64,000 bases of DNA, taken from the NCBI GenBank assembly GCA_029204225.1, contig CM055103.1, forward strand, positions 7,458,866 to 7,522,865. Reading direction: 5' to 3'. The stretch's first letter is position 1; each line of letters starts with the position of its first letter. Below, in pieces: positions 1 to 9,959 of the stretch. This DNA comes from Diphasiastrum complanatum. Lineage: Eukaryota > Streptophyta > Lycopodiopsida > Lycopodiales > Lycopodiaceae. The position numbers were made by a program, and so were the translations under genes. Under the pieces are notes generated by a model. It ran no database searches and was not told the origin of the DNA. It saw only the letters and a list, made by a program, of their open reading frames with translations.

Positions 1-601
1 GAGATGTAGAAGATGCTCCCACTCTTGCTTGCAACCTGAATTCTTCAGCCAACAAGACCTCTTGCAAGTCTCCAACACTTGGTAAACATTTTTGGATAGC
101 ATAACTTTGAACAAGATTAGCATGATCATCCAACAAGCCATTGAGAATCACTTGAACAAGCTCCTCATTATTTATGCCATCATTAATGCATGCTAACTCA
201 TCATTCAATGCTTTAACTCTCAAAACAAAAGCATGTCCATTCTCACTCTTCTTTTGCATACAAGAAAAGATTTGCCTTCTTAAAGTCAACACTCTAGAAG
301 TAGACTTGGATTCATAAACCTTCTTCAAGGCTTCCCAAGCTTCACTAGATGATGTGCACTTACCAACCTCTTTGATAAGCTCATTTGTCACATTCATCTT
401 GATCATGTGAAGGGCTTTCTTTGCCCTCTTGTCATACCTCAATTGTTCTTGAGGTGCCAAAGGTCTCTCCTCCACACCTACAACAATATCCATCAACTCA
501 TTCATCTCAAGCAAAGACTCCATCCTTACTTTCCAAGTAGAATAGTTGAGGGAGGTAAGCCTATCATTGCTTTCCAACATGTAGCCTCCATTTGTAGCCA
601 T
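1..601 (-). CDS. gag: Copia gag polyprotein, N-terminal 200 codons (partial)
   Basis: Capsid-like Gag of a Ty1/copia element (UBN2 / copia-type gag family). I start it at the ATG at 601-599. The frame then stays open to the window edge. Recognisable family signatures are the N-terminal LNYSTWKVRMESLL segment, ALHMIKMNVTNEL about 70 residues in, AWEALKKVYESKSTSRVLTL, and LVQVILNGLLDDHANLVQ near residue 150. The zinc knuckle and protease would lie beyond the edge. It is closely related to the gag at 11925-12692 (same LESNDRLTS and WKVRMESLLEMNELM segments), so the two belong to one subfamily. Nothing in the visible part is broken. Confidence 0.8.
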   Translation of the reverse strand, partial: MATNGGYMLESNDRLTSLNYSTWKVRMESLLEMNELMDIVVGVEERPLAPQEQLRYDKRAKKALHMIKMNVTNELIKEVGKCTSSSEAWEALKKVYESKSTSRVLTLRRQIFSCMQKKSENGHAFVLRVKALNDELACINDGINNEELVQVILNGLLDDHANLVQSYAIQKCLPSVGDLQEVLLAEEFRLQARVGASSTS

Positions 602-1198
602 GTTGCAATGATTGATCTCTGATCTTTGACCTGTTCCAATGCACTAAGCACTCTCTTGAATCAACAAATGAAACACAAGAAGAAATCACAAAGATTTGGA
701 ACCTAAAACCTTACTTTTTCTCTCTTTTCCTCACTTTTTCCTTAATTTTAGCCACTAGTTTTATGATTTCTTGATCAAACCAAGACCAAACCTCAATATA
801 CTTGCTTTTCCCTCACTCCTAAGATTGAAATACACTCTTGAATCATTCAGCAAACTGAAAATCAGAGGGTTACATCAATTTTGAAGTTTTTGACATGAAG
901 AAGCAAGAAATTGAATCAAAAAACTATATGCTAGAATGGAAAACTAATAGGATCTTGTTGGATCTTGCATCTCCCTCTTTCCAAAACAATTTTTGTCTCC
1001 TTATTCTGATAAGTACAGAGGGAATTCGCCCTACTTCAATTGAAATGCATACAAATGATGTTTTGATCACAAAGATCCAATTTCTACACATAAATCAACA
1101 AGATTTTTAGCTAGAAACTTGATTGGAATGCTACAAAAGCAAACTCGCCCACAAATCTCTTCTAAATCTGGCAAAACCTGCACATTTGGCCGCCTAAT

Positions 1199-1210
1199 GC
1201 TCTGATACCA
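1199..1210 (-). promoter_or_regulatory. Primer binding site of element A (tRNA-iMet)
   Basis: The minus strand reads TGGTATCAGAGC immediately inside the LTR. This is complementary to the 3' end of plant initiator-Met tRNA and is the standard minus-strand DNA priming site of copia elements. It fixes the direction of the element and the inner edge of the LTR. Confidence 0.9.
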
Positions 1211-1863
1211 TGTGAAAAACTCAGATCCAAAAGATGCTAAAGTTTCATAAAGATCTTGGCCATGGAAGTTATGCACATCTAGATTGAAAAAATGATAGAA
1301 ATTGTGATGTTAAGCATACTAAACATCAACTAAACATCAAAATCTGATCATAAGCTTCCACAAACAGAAACTTGCTGTCCCTGTCCGTACTTCAGAGCCT
1401 ACAACCTGCATTTCACACGTGTGAAGCCATAGCAACAAAGAAATCACAATTCTAGTGGCTAGAATGCAAGATATGAACAAAAAAGTGAGAGAGAAGAAGA
1501 TGGATCTTCAAAGAGCATAACATTCATTCAATAGAATGAAAATGAGATGTGTACATACTCGTGGAGATGGCTATTTATAGCAGCCATAGTGCCTCTTGGC
1601 CACTTGTCTTATGATAGGCTAAAATTGGGGTCCAATAGGATTCACCCATATACCTAGAAATTTGGTCAAATAGGAATGCACCAAATTATGAGCCAATAGA
1701 AGAGCTCCACACTCGACCTCCTCTAATTAATGTGACCTCAAAAGTAGTGTACACATACTTTGGGCCTCTACATACATGTATGAACCTATCTCTAACTTTT
1801 ATTTGGCCATAGGCCTACAAAATCTCAAGTTAGGAAAATACTACTAGTTGACAATTTTTCACA
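1211..1863 (-). repeat. 5' LTR of copia element A
   Basis: A 653-bp LTR bounded by the inverted ends TGTGAAAAA and TTTTTCACA, with a PBS on its inner side. It contains the perfect palindrome TTCACACGTGTGAA (1412-1425), a G-box core also found in other LTR families of this window. The outer side is B gag sequence. The matching LTR is outside the window. Confidence 0.8.
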
Positions 1864-2777
1864 CCAATCCCCTCAACACTTCATTGGAAAAATTCATCTT
1901 GATGATATGAAGGGCCATCATTGCCCTCTTCTTGTACTTTTGGACCTCTTGGAGCACTTGAGGCTCTTCCTCAAGTCCTAGCACAATCTCCATCACATCT
2001 TGGAGTACCAAAATGGACTCCAAAATCACCTTCCAAATGGCATAATTGGAAGTGTTCAATCTCTCACCATGCTCCAACAAGATGGAACCTATGGAAGCCA
2101 TCTTCCCTTGAGAAATTTTCTTGCAATGGATCAAAAAATGTTGCTCTCTCTCTCAATAAAGGATCCAATAATGGTATCCAACCAACTCCAATTTGAGATC
2201 TTGCAACTAGGTGTGAGATCTATCTCACTAGCTCTACCAATCTCTCTCAAACTACATTAAACTCTCATCCAAAGATGGAGCAAGGACAAAATTTGGGTCA
2301 ACTTGACTCAAGCACACTAAAAGCACTCAAAACATCCACAAATGACTCAAATACAATTGAATTGCATGAAACTATGTGGCTATGACCTCAAAAAATTGTC
2401 TAGATCTCAAATAGACAAGATTGGCATGCTTTTTCTTGAGTTTTTGGATCAAACAAGCAAGATATGAGTAAAAAAAAATTTGTCCACCAACTTGGTTGGG
2501 TGCCCACCTTGATTCAAATGGCTATCAAGCATAGATTTTGGATCATTCTTGGAGGAGAACCAAAAAGTCAAAGTTGGTTGATCCTCACACATGTCTAAGT
2601 GTTGAATTATGTATAGTACTAGGCTAGGTCCAATCAATGTGATTATGACCCCTCTTGATCCAAAAGTCACCTTGGTGGCTATGGAGTTGCAACTACACTC
2701 TCTCAAACTTGATTTCAAGGCAACCACCCCAACACTCTTGATAGATGCATGGGTATCTTAGGTAGGCTCTGATACCA
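1864..2777 (-). mobile_element. Copia element B: gag start, leader and PBS, truncated by element A
   Basis: The gag frame (1864-2101, ATG at about 2101) reads MASIGSILLEHGERL, then NYAIWKV and ALHIIKMNFSNEVL. This is the N-terminus of a copia gag of a different subfamily from A. It is cut at codon ~80 by the LTR of A. Upstream (2102-2765) is a leader with no open frame. The PBS TGGTATCAGAGC is on the minus strand at 2766-2777 and abuts the LTR at 2778. The rest of B is outside the window on the far side of A. Confidence 0.7.
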
Positions 2778-3660
2778 TGTTAAATTTCACACATGTGGGA
2801 GTGTCCTAAGGTGTGATTATGATCTCCTAAGACTTGGTGATTGCACAAAGATCAAGCATAGATTGATAATCAAGATTTATCTCAGAAAACTAAGGCAAGA
2901 GCACTTGATAACGTGCATATATAAAAAAAATACAAGTACTTTCACATGTGTGGAGACTTTCCAAATAAAAAACTAAGTGTGGAAAAGCGTTGTTCTCGGT
3001 TAGAGAGAGAAACCAATGACTAAAACTTGGGTAGAGAGTGTGAAGGATTTCAGATCATTCAAGATCCAATCCATGTCCCTAATCTTTGGTTACAATAAGG
3101 AGCAACCAACAATCCTGCCAATGTAGAAAAATCAGCATCTACATACAAAACGAGATGCAAAATCTAAGAGATATTGATCAAACATGAACCAAAACATAAA
3201 ATATGGTTGTTGTCCATACAATTACAGTACCCTATTATATTTCACACGTGTGAAACCAAAAATAGCAATAAATGAACATTCTACACATAGAATTGCAAGA
3301 TAACATCAAGAGAGTGCCCCAATGAGTAGTAGAACCCAAAGAGAATGATGTATAATGATGAAATGAGAGAGAGAAGAGAGAAGATGTGTCTCTCCATGAG
3401 CTACATCCATTTATAGAGTGTCCAAACCCTATTTGGCCACTTGGCTTTCCCTCCAAATATAAACCCTACTATTTTTGGGTCTAGGTTCAATGTACCCAAA
3501 GTTCACGTGATTATCAACTTTCCCACACTTTCAAAAAGTGTTTATTGAATGTATTTTAAACTAATATAACTTCAAAAAGTTTATCTTTAAGTCTAAAGTG
3601 AGTTTTGGCCTCAATTGACAATTTACCAAAATATGACGAAACTTGTTGAAATCTCTCACA
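2778..3660 (-). repeat. LTR shared by copia units B and C
   Basis: An 883-bp LTR-like repeat. On the minus strand it starts TGTGAGAGATTTC and ends GAAATTTAACA. The low-coordinate side touches a PBS (2766-2777), as for a 5' LTR. The high-coordinate side touches a purine tract (minus strand GAAGAGGGAG, 3661-3670), as for a 3' LTR. It therefore serves two internal regions, B on one side and C on the other. It contains the TTCACACGTGTGAA palindrome at 3241-3254. A decayed copy of the same family lies near 59.4-60.07 kb. Confidence 0.65.
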
Positions 3661-3670
3661 CTCCCTCTTC

Positions 3671-4960
3671 AACTAGTTTTGGCATAGTTTTAACCATACT
3701 ACTTTGATCCAACTTTAGAATGATCTGAATGCTAAGTATAGACCTCCTTTCTAAGGTTCTAAAGTATCTTTCATAATTGATATAGAGAATAGTGTCCAAA
3801 TTGGATGCTTCACTATCTCTTACATCAATTTTACACATCAAGATATAACTAGAACATGAACAACCAAATAGAATGTGAATGAAATGATTCCTCCATGTTT
3901 CAAACTTTGAACTCTCTAGAAAATTACAGCAACCAAACAATAAATGTGAGTGATGACCATTTGCTAGCTTTGTCTCCTCCAACTTTGTCCTTTCTTGATA
4001 TGTCTCCACCATAAAACTCCATGAATGAGCCTCCATCTCCATCTTGCCACAAGATATCATCAACACTTGATGACTTGGCCATGAATGAGTGACATAATGA
4101 ATCTCCAATAACCTCATTTCCATCAGCAAAACTAGCCAAGAATGCTAGTACAACTCCAACAATAAGATATTGCAAGACAATGTAGCTAGTTTGTCCATAT
4201 CTTGACAATTTGCACACATTCACATGAAATAGCTCAAAAATGAGATAGAACAAGTAAAGTAAACTTGAACAACGCTTCCTTGCTGCTCCTTTGACCTTAC
4301 TTGAGTCTTCAATAATATGCAAAAATAGATCCAAAACATCTTTTCCAATTGACCTTCCTTTGATGCTCTTGACTACCTCCAAATTGCCAACTTTCTGTTT
4401 GCCTTGTTGAAGCCCTTTGAGACCAACCTCTTGATCTTCCTCTTGACCATCAAAGTCATTGAACAGACTTTTTTTTTTCAGATCCATTACTTGATTTTCC
4501 AGCATGAAAACCATGAGAACCAATATCCACTTGCATAGCATCATCTACATAAGAAGATTCTCCAAAACATGTGAGTAAAGCAAAGTGTGTCGCTTTCACT
4601 TGCTCACCTTTCTCTTGAACATCAAAGATATCAAAGATATGACTGTCTTCAGACCTGAACCTCTGAAAATACTCCCTCTCAAACATATGATCTATATCCA
4701 ACAAGATCTCATCAATGCTTGATTTCGAATTTCCACAAAGGTTAGTGAAAACAATGTCACCAATGTCACCATCATAAATCAAAAGATAGATTCCAAACTT
4801 TTGATCCAACATGATGTAGAGTAGGTGAAGACGAGTATCAAACCTAATAAATCCAGCCCTCTTGAGTCCATAAAAAACCTCAATAAGCTCACCAATGAGA
4901 TCTCCATTGCCTTGAAGAAATTGCCTCTCGATTTGCTCCATGTAGTCTTCTTCAACCAAC
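3671..4960 (-). pseudogene. Eroded copia reverse transcriptase followed by unrecognised reading frames
   Basis: The frame at 4456-4959 begins VEEDYMEQ, the usual copia RT segment. It continues with VFYGLKRAG (family: SLYGLKQA) and LLIYDGDIGDIVF followed by CGNSKSSIDEI. The catalytic YVDD box is not recognisable, so the enzyme is dead. Past the RT palm the frames (3924-4544 and 3656-4129) are open but match nothing I know. They include a hydrophobic run of roughly 20 residues (near ILVVGVVLAFLASF-like residues around 4130-4200) and many charged residues, with no RNase H motifs. The last frame ends at the polypurine tract beside the LTR. This is either long-decayed pol or captured sequence. Confidence 0.5.
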
Positions 4961-4964
4961 CTTT

Positions 4965-4993
4965 AGGATCTAGGTGGTGGTGATTCTCTTTTG
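4965..4993 (+). repeat. Left copy of a 29-bp perfect inverted repeat
   Basis: The block from 4965 to 4993 (core GGTGGTGGTGATTCTC) is the exact reverse complement of 6241-6269. The pair brackets the inverted protease block of unit C and marks the inversion breakpoints. Confidence 0.9.
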
Positions 4994-6266
4994 ATGTATT
5001 CTTCAAGTCTAAAATCAAGTGAAGGTGACAAAGATTCATGGTGGATTGATAGTGGAGCTAGCTCACACATGACTAGTCACAAGGAGTTCTTTACTTCTTT
5101 GGTCACTTATGATGGAGCCAAGAAAGCAATTCACATGGCCAATGGTGGTGAGTGTGTGATTGAAGGTATTGGTTCAGTTCCTATTTGTCTCTCTACTAAT
5201 AGGAAAGCAAGACTTGATGGTGTTCTTTACATTCCTTCACTTTCAAAGAATTTGCTAAGTGTTGGTCAAATGATAGAGAAAGGATACATGGTAAAGTTTG
5301 GTGGTGATGCTTGTTTCATTACAATGGAAGAAATCTTGGCTGCTAGGGGCAATAGACAAGGTAGACTTTTCAAGCTTGATGTTTTTGTTATGGCTAACAA
5401 AAAGGATGGAATGGAAAAAGAGATTGGTCTCAACTTTCCAAAGTTCTCCTTTAGCATCAATAATATTGGTGGATCTTATGCAAAGTCTAAAAAGCTTCCT
5501 TATGCTAGATCTAGGTCGAGATCTAATATGCTTCTTGGAGATGTTCATCTTTGTGCTAAATTGGCTAGTCTTGAGGATAATGATGGTGTTTCGATGGTTC
5601 TTCATGGCAAGTGCAAGCATGTCAAAGGTAAGGAAAGAGCTAACTTCATCAATGGAGGTCAAGGTTCTTCCTTGGAAAAGATTGTTGTTAATGATTTCTT
5701 TGATCATATGGAAAAAGATGTTGTTAGGTGCATGCATGAAGCAGGTGGTTCTTTTACATTCTTTTGTGATGAGTCCAAGAAAGTCATTTTTGCAGCAAGT
5801 GGAGTCACATGTCTTAATAAAGAGAGTAGATCAAATGGTTTTACCAAGAGACTTGGTGAGGGAGATAGTCACAAGTCAAGAAGAAGAGAAGTATGTGAAG
5901 AGTTCAAAGTAGGATGTACTTTGAATGATGTCATTGTGAATGACAGTGAGGAAGAGTCATTATCAAATGAGTCATTAACTAAAACATTGAATAGAAGTTG
6001 TTGTTTGAAAGAAGAGAGTACTTCAATCATCCTTATGTTGAAGGTACTAATTATTTTTTTCATGGCTTCTAATGTCTTTGAGGTTTCTACTTCTTTTGAT
6101 GCAATTATTAAGAGGGAGTCTTATGAAGGAAAGAGCAATGGAAGATTGGTTCTTGGGAAGATCCAAAGCATGGACCTCACATCTCTTCATCAACTCAAAG
6201 GATTCTATGATTGTGAGTTGATCACTCATGATCAAGATGGCAAAAGAGAATCACCACCACCTAGAT
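4991..6266 (+). pseudogene. Inverted copia block: retropepsin plus unrecognised open frame
   Basis: An open frame runs on the plus strand although the flanking parts of unit C are on the minus strand. Residues ~17-30 read WWIDSGASSHMTS, the copia aspartic protease active site (DSGA). LYIPSLSKNLLSVGQM (residues ~75-95) and GRLFKLD (~125) follow, as in the protease/GAG-pre-integrase linker. After that the usual HKRLGH zinc-binding and DDE integrase motifs are absent. About 280 residues follow that I do not recognise (for example GDVHLCAKLASLED and FFCDESKKVIFAASG). The frame stays open past the 6241-6269 repeat only by antisense read-through of gag. Flipping the block would join gag to the protease in frame. 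The unknown half could be a captured gene piece or a long-diverged domain. Confidence 0.6.
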
Positions 6267-6269
6267 CCT
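6241..6269 (-). repeat. Right copy of the 29-bp inverted repeat
   Basis: Exact reverse complement of 4965-4993. On its outer side the minus strand reads from the gag zinc knuckle into this repeat. On its inner side is the end of the unrecognised open frame. Confidence 0.9.
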
Positions 6270-6485
6270 TATCATTAGTAGTAAAGTTGATTTGCTTGCT
6301 ACCTTCATCTCTTTGCTTCTTCAAACATTCATTTGCAAAATGCCCTTTGATTCCACAATAAAAGCATTTCAACTTAGACTTATCTTTCTTTTTTCCAAAA
6401 GAGGAAGTCTCACCTTGATCTTGCCCTTTAGACCACTTGTCTTCGCCTTTGCCCTTGAACTTGCCTTTGAATCTATTATCAGTGA
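6270..6485 (-). pseudogene. gag: Copia gag C-terminus with zinc knuckle (unit C)
   Basis: The minus-strand frame gives a lysine- and glycine-rich linker (FKGKFKGKGEDKWSKG) followed by CFYCGIKGHFANEC, a complete CX2CX4HX4C knuckle that binds the element's RNA during packaging. It continues in frame up to the 29-bp repeat, where the strand switches. The upstream part of gag is missing beyond 6485. Confidence 0.75.
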
Positions 6486-6655
6486 GTAGAATTACAGATA
6501 TAGGTCATAAGGCAGAATTCGAATCTGATCAATGCAGAATTATTGATAGGAGTGATAAGATCCTTGCACTCGGCAAGAGATAGGGTTACTTATATAGATT
6601 GACACACTATTATTCTGAGTCTAGTCAAGCCTTGAAATCCTCTGTTCTAGTCAAT
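6486..6655. other. Unassigned flank between unit C and gypsy element Q
   Basis: 170 bp with no coding signal. The last five bases (TCAAT, 6651-6655) are the left target-site duplication of element Q. The stretch continues after Q at 11363, so it is the pre-insertion context of Q. Confidence 0.5.
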
Positions 6656-7568
6656 TGTTGCGCCGGCGCCTCAAAGGGCGCTGGGACTTGAGCAGTTTCC
6701 CCAACACGCGCTTAAGTCTAACATTCATCCATCATGCACTTACATAAAAGCCAACTCAGAAACGTAACAAGCTTAACCATTCAGACTTAAGAAAACTGGA
6801 ATCCCAACCAACCCGAAAGCCAACTCAGAATCCGTCCCCAAAAGGTAACCAAAGGCAAAGACAAGCCACACATGAAACCCAAGGCATAGTGGTTGCCAAA
6901 CTGACCAATTGGCATAGCGGCAAGCCCCATGTCGATGACAGGGACCCTTAGGCGCCAGCGACGCAAAAAGGTTGTAGTAAGGGTCCTTTCACTTGGACCA
7001 GTCCCGGAGGCGAAACCGAAATGGTAATCATCCCCAAGGATCAACTTTATTAGATTTGGAAGAGGTTACATTCATACATAGACTGACCGGTCTCGGGGCC
7101 ACCAACACGTGCTGGGCATTGTGCCTGGCTCGTGCTGGTAGAGGGAGCTGAGACCTGGCGACTGGATTCCTAGCGCGGGTTGAGTTAGTTTCTGTCTGCC
7201 GGACTCCCCCTATAGTTCTGCTGTGATTCGGCGCACCCCCTCTGTTCTGAAACATAGTGCTTTCTGGTAAAGCAGGCTTTTTGGGACTTAGTTTTTATTT
7301 TGCTGATTAAGCCTGGCAAGCCTTGCAGAATCAGTCTGGCTCCCGGACATGGGTCCCGGGAGCCGTTCCGGTGGCAGAATCAACTTGCTTCCTGACTAGG
7401 CCATGACTCGAGCTCCAGAGCTAGCTCATGACTTGTGACTACTTGACTGGCTCACCACAGGTCGGAGGCTCAGTCCTTGACGTTCTAACTTGATCTGGGA
7501 CCTTAGGGAGTGTCACCCCTTAGAGTCTTACAAGGCACGTTGGGTGCACCTGAGTCAGCTTTACAACA
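6656..7568 (-). repeat. 3' LTR of gypsy element Q
   Basis: 913 bp, starts TGTTGCGCC and ends TTTACAACA on the plus strand. It aligns along its whole length with 10440-11357. Open frames inside it (for example 6787-7044) recur in the other LTR and are not genes. Confidence 0.92.
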
Positions 7569-7579
7569 TCCTCCCCTCG
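7569..7579 (-). promoter_or_regulatory. Polypurine tract of element Q
   Basis: The minus strand reads CGAGGGGAGGA directly against the 3' LTR. This is the expected plus-strand DNA primer site and confirms the minus-strand direction. Confidence 0.8.
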
Positions 7580-7638
7580 TTTGAAAAAGCTGATGTCCTC
7601 ATCAGGGCCAAACTAGACCGAGGACGTATGGCACAGGC

Positions 7639-8187
7639 TTAATTCACCGGCCTTAGCAACTTTGAATTACAAAATACATTGGCAGTAGCACAGGAAAAGT
7701 GTAGATAAAGTTCACTTACGTAAAACCTGTGTAAAGCTGCAAGTGATTTATTGGCAAACTTAAGAAAAATACCGGAAAGTTCCTTGAACTTCAAAATGGC
7801 CATGAATGTTTTTGTAAGAGGCATGCCGCCAGGTAGTGCTTTGTGTGCCGATCTGGGAAAATGGCTATTGCGTTGGTTCTTCTGCAGATAATCTGCTAGT
7901 ACTTCAGGGGCTCCCTCCTTAAGTTTGTCTTCGTACTCCCAAGAAGCCTCAATAAGTGGAGCCCGTAGCCACTTCACTAGATATTCACGTTGAACGCCAG
8001 TTCGCTTTCTATGTGTCAATATTTGTTCTGGTACAAGCTGCCTCTTCGTATCATCAAGTGTCGTTGGTGGGAGACGGAGTTCGTGTTGCCGATCAAATCG
8101 CTCATCTGGTTTGTACCGTTTGAGTAATGAGATATGAAACACATTGTGTATATCCAAGCTGGATGGCAGCGCTAATCGATAAGCCAC
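7639..8187 (-). pseudogene. Gypsy integrase C-terminus with chromodomain
   Basis: The frame opens with YRLALPSSLDIHNVFHISLLKRYKPD, the GPY/F-like end of chromovirus integrase. LTHRKRTGVQREYLVKWLRAPLIEASWE (residues ~58-88) is a chromodomain core of the kind that steers integration to particular chromatin. The integrase zinc-binding and DDE core are absent. The frame joins straight onto the RNase H connection region at about 8180, marking a deletion of roughly the whole RNase H and integrase core. About 90 residues after the chromodomain resemble nothing known and are probably untranslated 3' sequence. Confidence 0.8.
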
Positions 8188-9133
8188 TGGGTCATGGGTT
8201 CTTGAGTGATCCGTCGTTTTAGTTCTTGGAACGCTGCTTCACATTCCGGTGTCCATGTCATCTTCAGATGAGTCTTGGTCTGCTCCAACAGTGGTGCCAC
8301 AATTTTGCTAAATGCCTCAATGAATCTCCTGTAAAAGTTACATAAGCCCACAAAGGATTTGATGCCATGAACAGTTTTAGGTGCTAGCCAATCCAAGATA
8401 GCCTTGATCTTCTTAGGATCCATTCGAATCCGTCCGTGGCCACCACAAACTCACATTTCTCTCTTTTCGCGAACAAGCAGTTCCTCCTCAGTCGTTGGAG
8501 AACTGTCCTTAAATGTTGAATGTGATCTTTAAGGTTCCGACTAAATACTAATATGTCATCAATGTACACAATGACGAATTCATCCAGGCAGTCTTGAAAT
8601 ATATTGTTCATCAACGTGCAAAAAGTGGCTGGTGCGTTTGTTAGACCGAATGGCATCACCAGGAACTCGTGACTTCCGTACCGCATTCGAAACGCCGTTT
8701 TGTGCTCATCACCTTTAGCTATTCGAATTTGATGATATCCAGATCTGAGATCTATTCGGCTAAAGTATTTGGCATGTTTGAGTTGATCGAATAGGTCATC
8801 AATTCTAGGCATGGGGTACTTGTTCTTGATGGTACTCTTGTTAAGCATGCGATAATCCACACACATTCGAAGAGTTTTGTCTGCCTTTTCCACGAACAAC
8901 ACTGGGGCTCCAAAAGGTGAAGCTCTAGGTCTAATAAAACCTTTGTCTATCAATTCACCAAGTTGTCGTTTCAGTTCCGCCAACTCTTCTTGTGACATTC
9001 TGTAGGGTGCTCGTGAAGTTGGCTCTGTTCCTGGTACCAACTCAATTTTATGGTCCACTGGTCTTCGAGGAGGTAGCTTAGCTGGGAGTTCCTCCGGGAA
9101 CACATCGCTAAATTCTTCTAACAGATCTGCCAC
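8172..9133 (-). pseudogene. pol: Gypsy reverse transcriptase (two frames), truncated before RNase H
   Basis: Frame 8384-9133 holds a nearly full [18 protein letters not shown] at the start, [46 protein letters not shown], and the catalytic YIDD within [12 protein letters not shown] (residue ~190). A frameshift at about 8420 moves into frame 8172-8423, with KTVHGIKSFVGLCNFYRRFI and the tether region WTPECEAAFQELKRRI. Sequence then breaks off at the deletion joint with the chromodomain tail. The RT active site itself is intact, but the polyprotein is not. Confidence 0.85.
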
Positions 9134-9256
9134 TTCTTTTGGCAGGTTTTCTTGTCACACGCTTTTCCCTTCTGGGACTTCTCGACAGATGCAAAGAAAG
9201 CACTTTGACCTTTTCCCTTTCGCCATTCTTTTCATCACTAATGCTGCAACCAGATT

Positions 9257-9724
9257 TTATTCAATATCGGTATCCTTAGCATTTCCTCCGAGCAGGGCTT
9301 TTGTCACGCAGATTTGTCCCTTACAATCCAAGAGGACCAAGTTTGAGCTCCTACCCAAAACTGCGATACAGTGTTCATTTAAGCAAGGGAGGCCCAAAAT
9401 CACATCAAAGACATCCATCTCTAAAATCACAAAGCTAAGTTTAGCCTTCCATCTTCCAATCTGCACCGGGATGTTCAATGTCGTTTTGTCTGCATCTAGT
9501 GCTCCCTTCGCTGTTTCTACCTTGAGAGTAGATGTAACATTCCTGGTCGGCAAGCTGAATTGTTCCACTACGCTCCTTGAGATATAGTTATGTGAAGTTC
9601 CGGAGTCGATCATGAAATCTGACTTCCTCCCCGCGATCTTTCCTGATAAGAATAACAATCTTGAACCAATCTTGGGGGTTGCCCCATGGAAGTTCCTTTC
9701 CATACTTGTGTGTCGTCCACTCAT
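9257..9724 (-). pseudogene. Gypsy retropepsin (aspartic protease)
   Basis: The 155-codon frame carries FMIDSGTSHNYIS (active-site DSGT, residues ~36-48) and DVILGLPCLNEH (the conserved ILG flap-side strand, ~108). This is the RVP_2-type protease that cuts the Gag-Pol polyprotein. It sits upstream of RT in the correct order but in a separate frame (break at about 9134-9256). No gag is found upstream of it: only ~700 bp separate it from the PBS. Confidence 0.8.
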
Positions 9725-9959
9725 AAATGTAAGCTCCTCTCACAACTCCCAACTAGATCAGATCACCTGGATCAAAAGAAGTAGTCAGGGATAATTCAGG
9801 TCCAGGCAAGCACACCACAAACGAACATACCAACCAAAGCTAAACAGAGGATCCCTCTCAAGTCACATTCCCCTTGAGACCGGACGTAGGATCTTTGCCT
9901 AGCCGCGCCCACACAAATCTATCACAGAATTAGTCCACGGGGAAACATCCATCCAACCA

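Larger units (their letters stand above)
1..1863 (-). mobile_element. Copia element A, 5' part (gag, leader, PBS, 5' LTR), runs off the left edge
   Basis: Reading the minus strand from 1863 downwards gives an LTR, then a primer binding site, an untranslated leader (602-1198) and the start of a copia gag that leaves the window at base 1. The LTR lies directly inside the gag of element B, so A is younger than B. The rest of A (protease, integrase, RT, 3' LTR) is outside the window, so its coding capacity and its TSD cannot be judged. Confidence 0.85.
3661..6485 (-). mobile_element. Copia-derived unit C, rearranged and lacking a recognisable integrase
   Basis: Minus-strand order from the right: a gag zinc knuckle (6270-6485), an inverted block with protease (4965-6269), an eroded reverse transcriptase (about 4640-4960), then about 1 kb of unrecognised sequence, a polypurine tract (3661-3670) and the LTR 2778-3660. 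The gag side stops abruptly at about 6485, where unrelated sequence begins. The missing gag may be the piece at 11925-12692 displaced by later insertions, but that is inference. No intact polyprotein remains. Confidence 0.6.

Noticed and set aside
5298-5912. 204-codon plus frame and 160-codon minus frame overlapping the inverted protease block
   Set aside because: Shadows of the protease frame. The DSGA motif lies in the 4991 frame.
6787-7044. 85-codon minus frame, also at 10571-10828
   Set aside because: Present in both LTRs of element Q at the same place. LTR sequence, not a gene.
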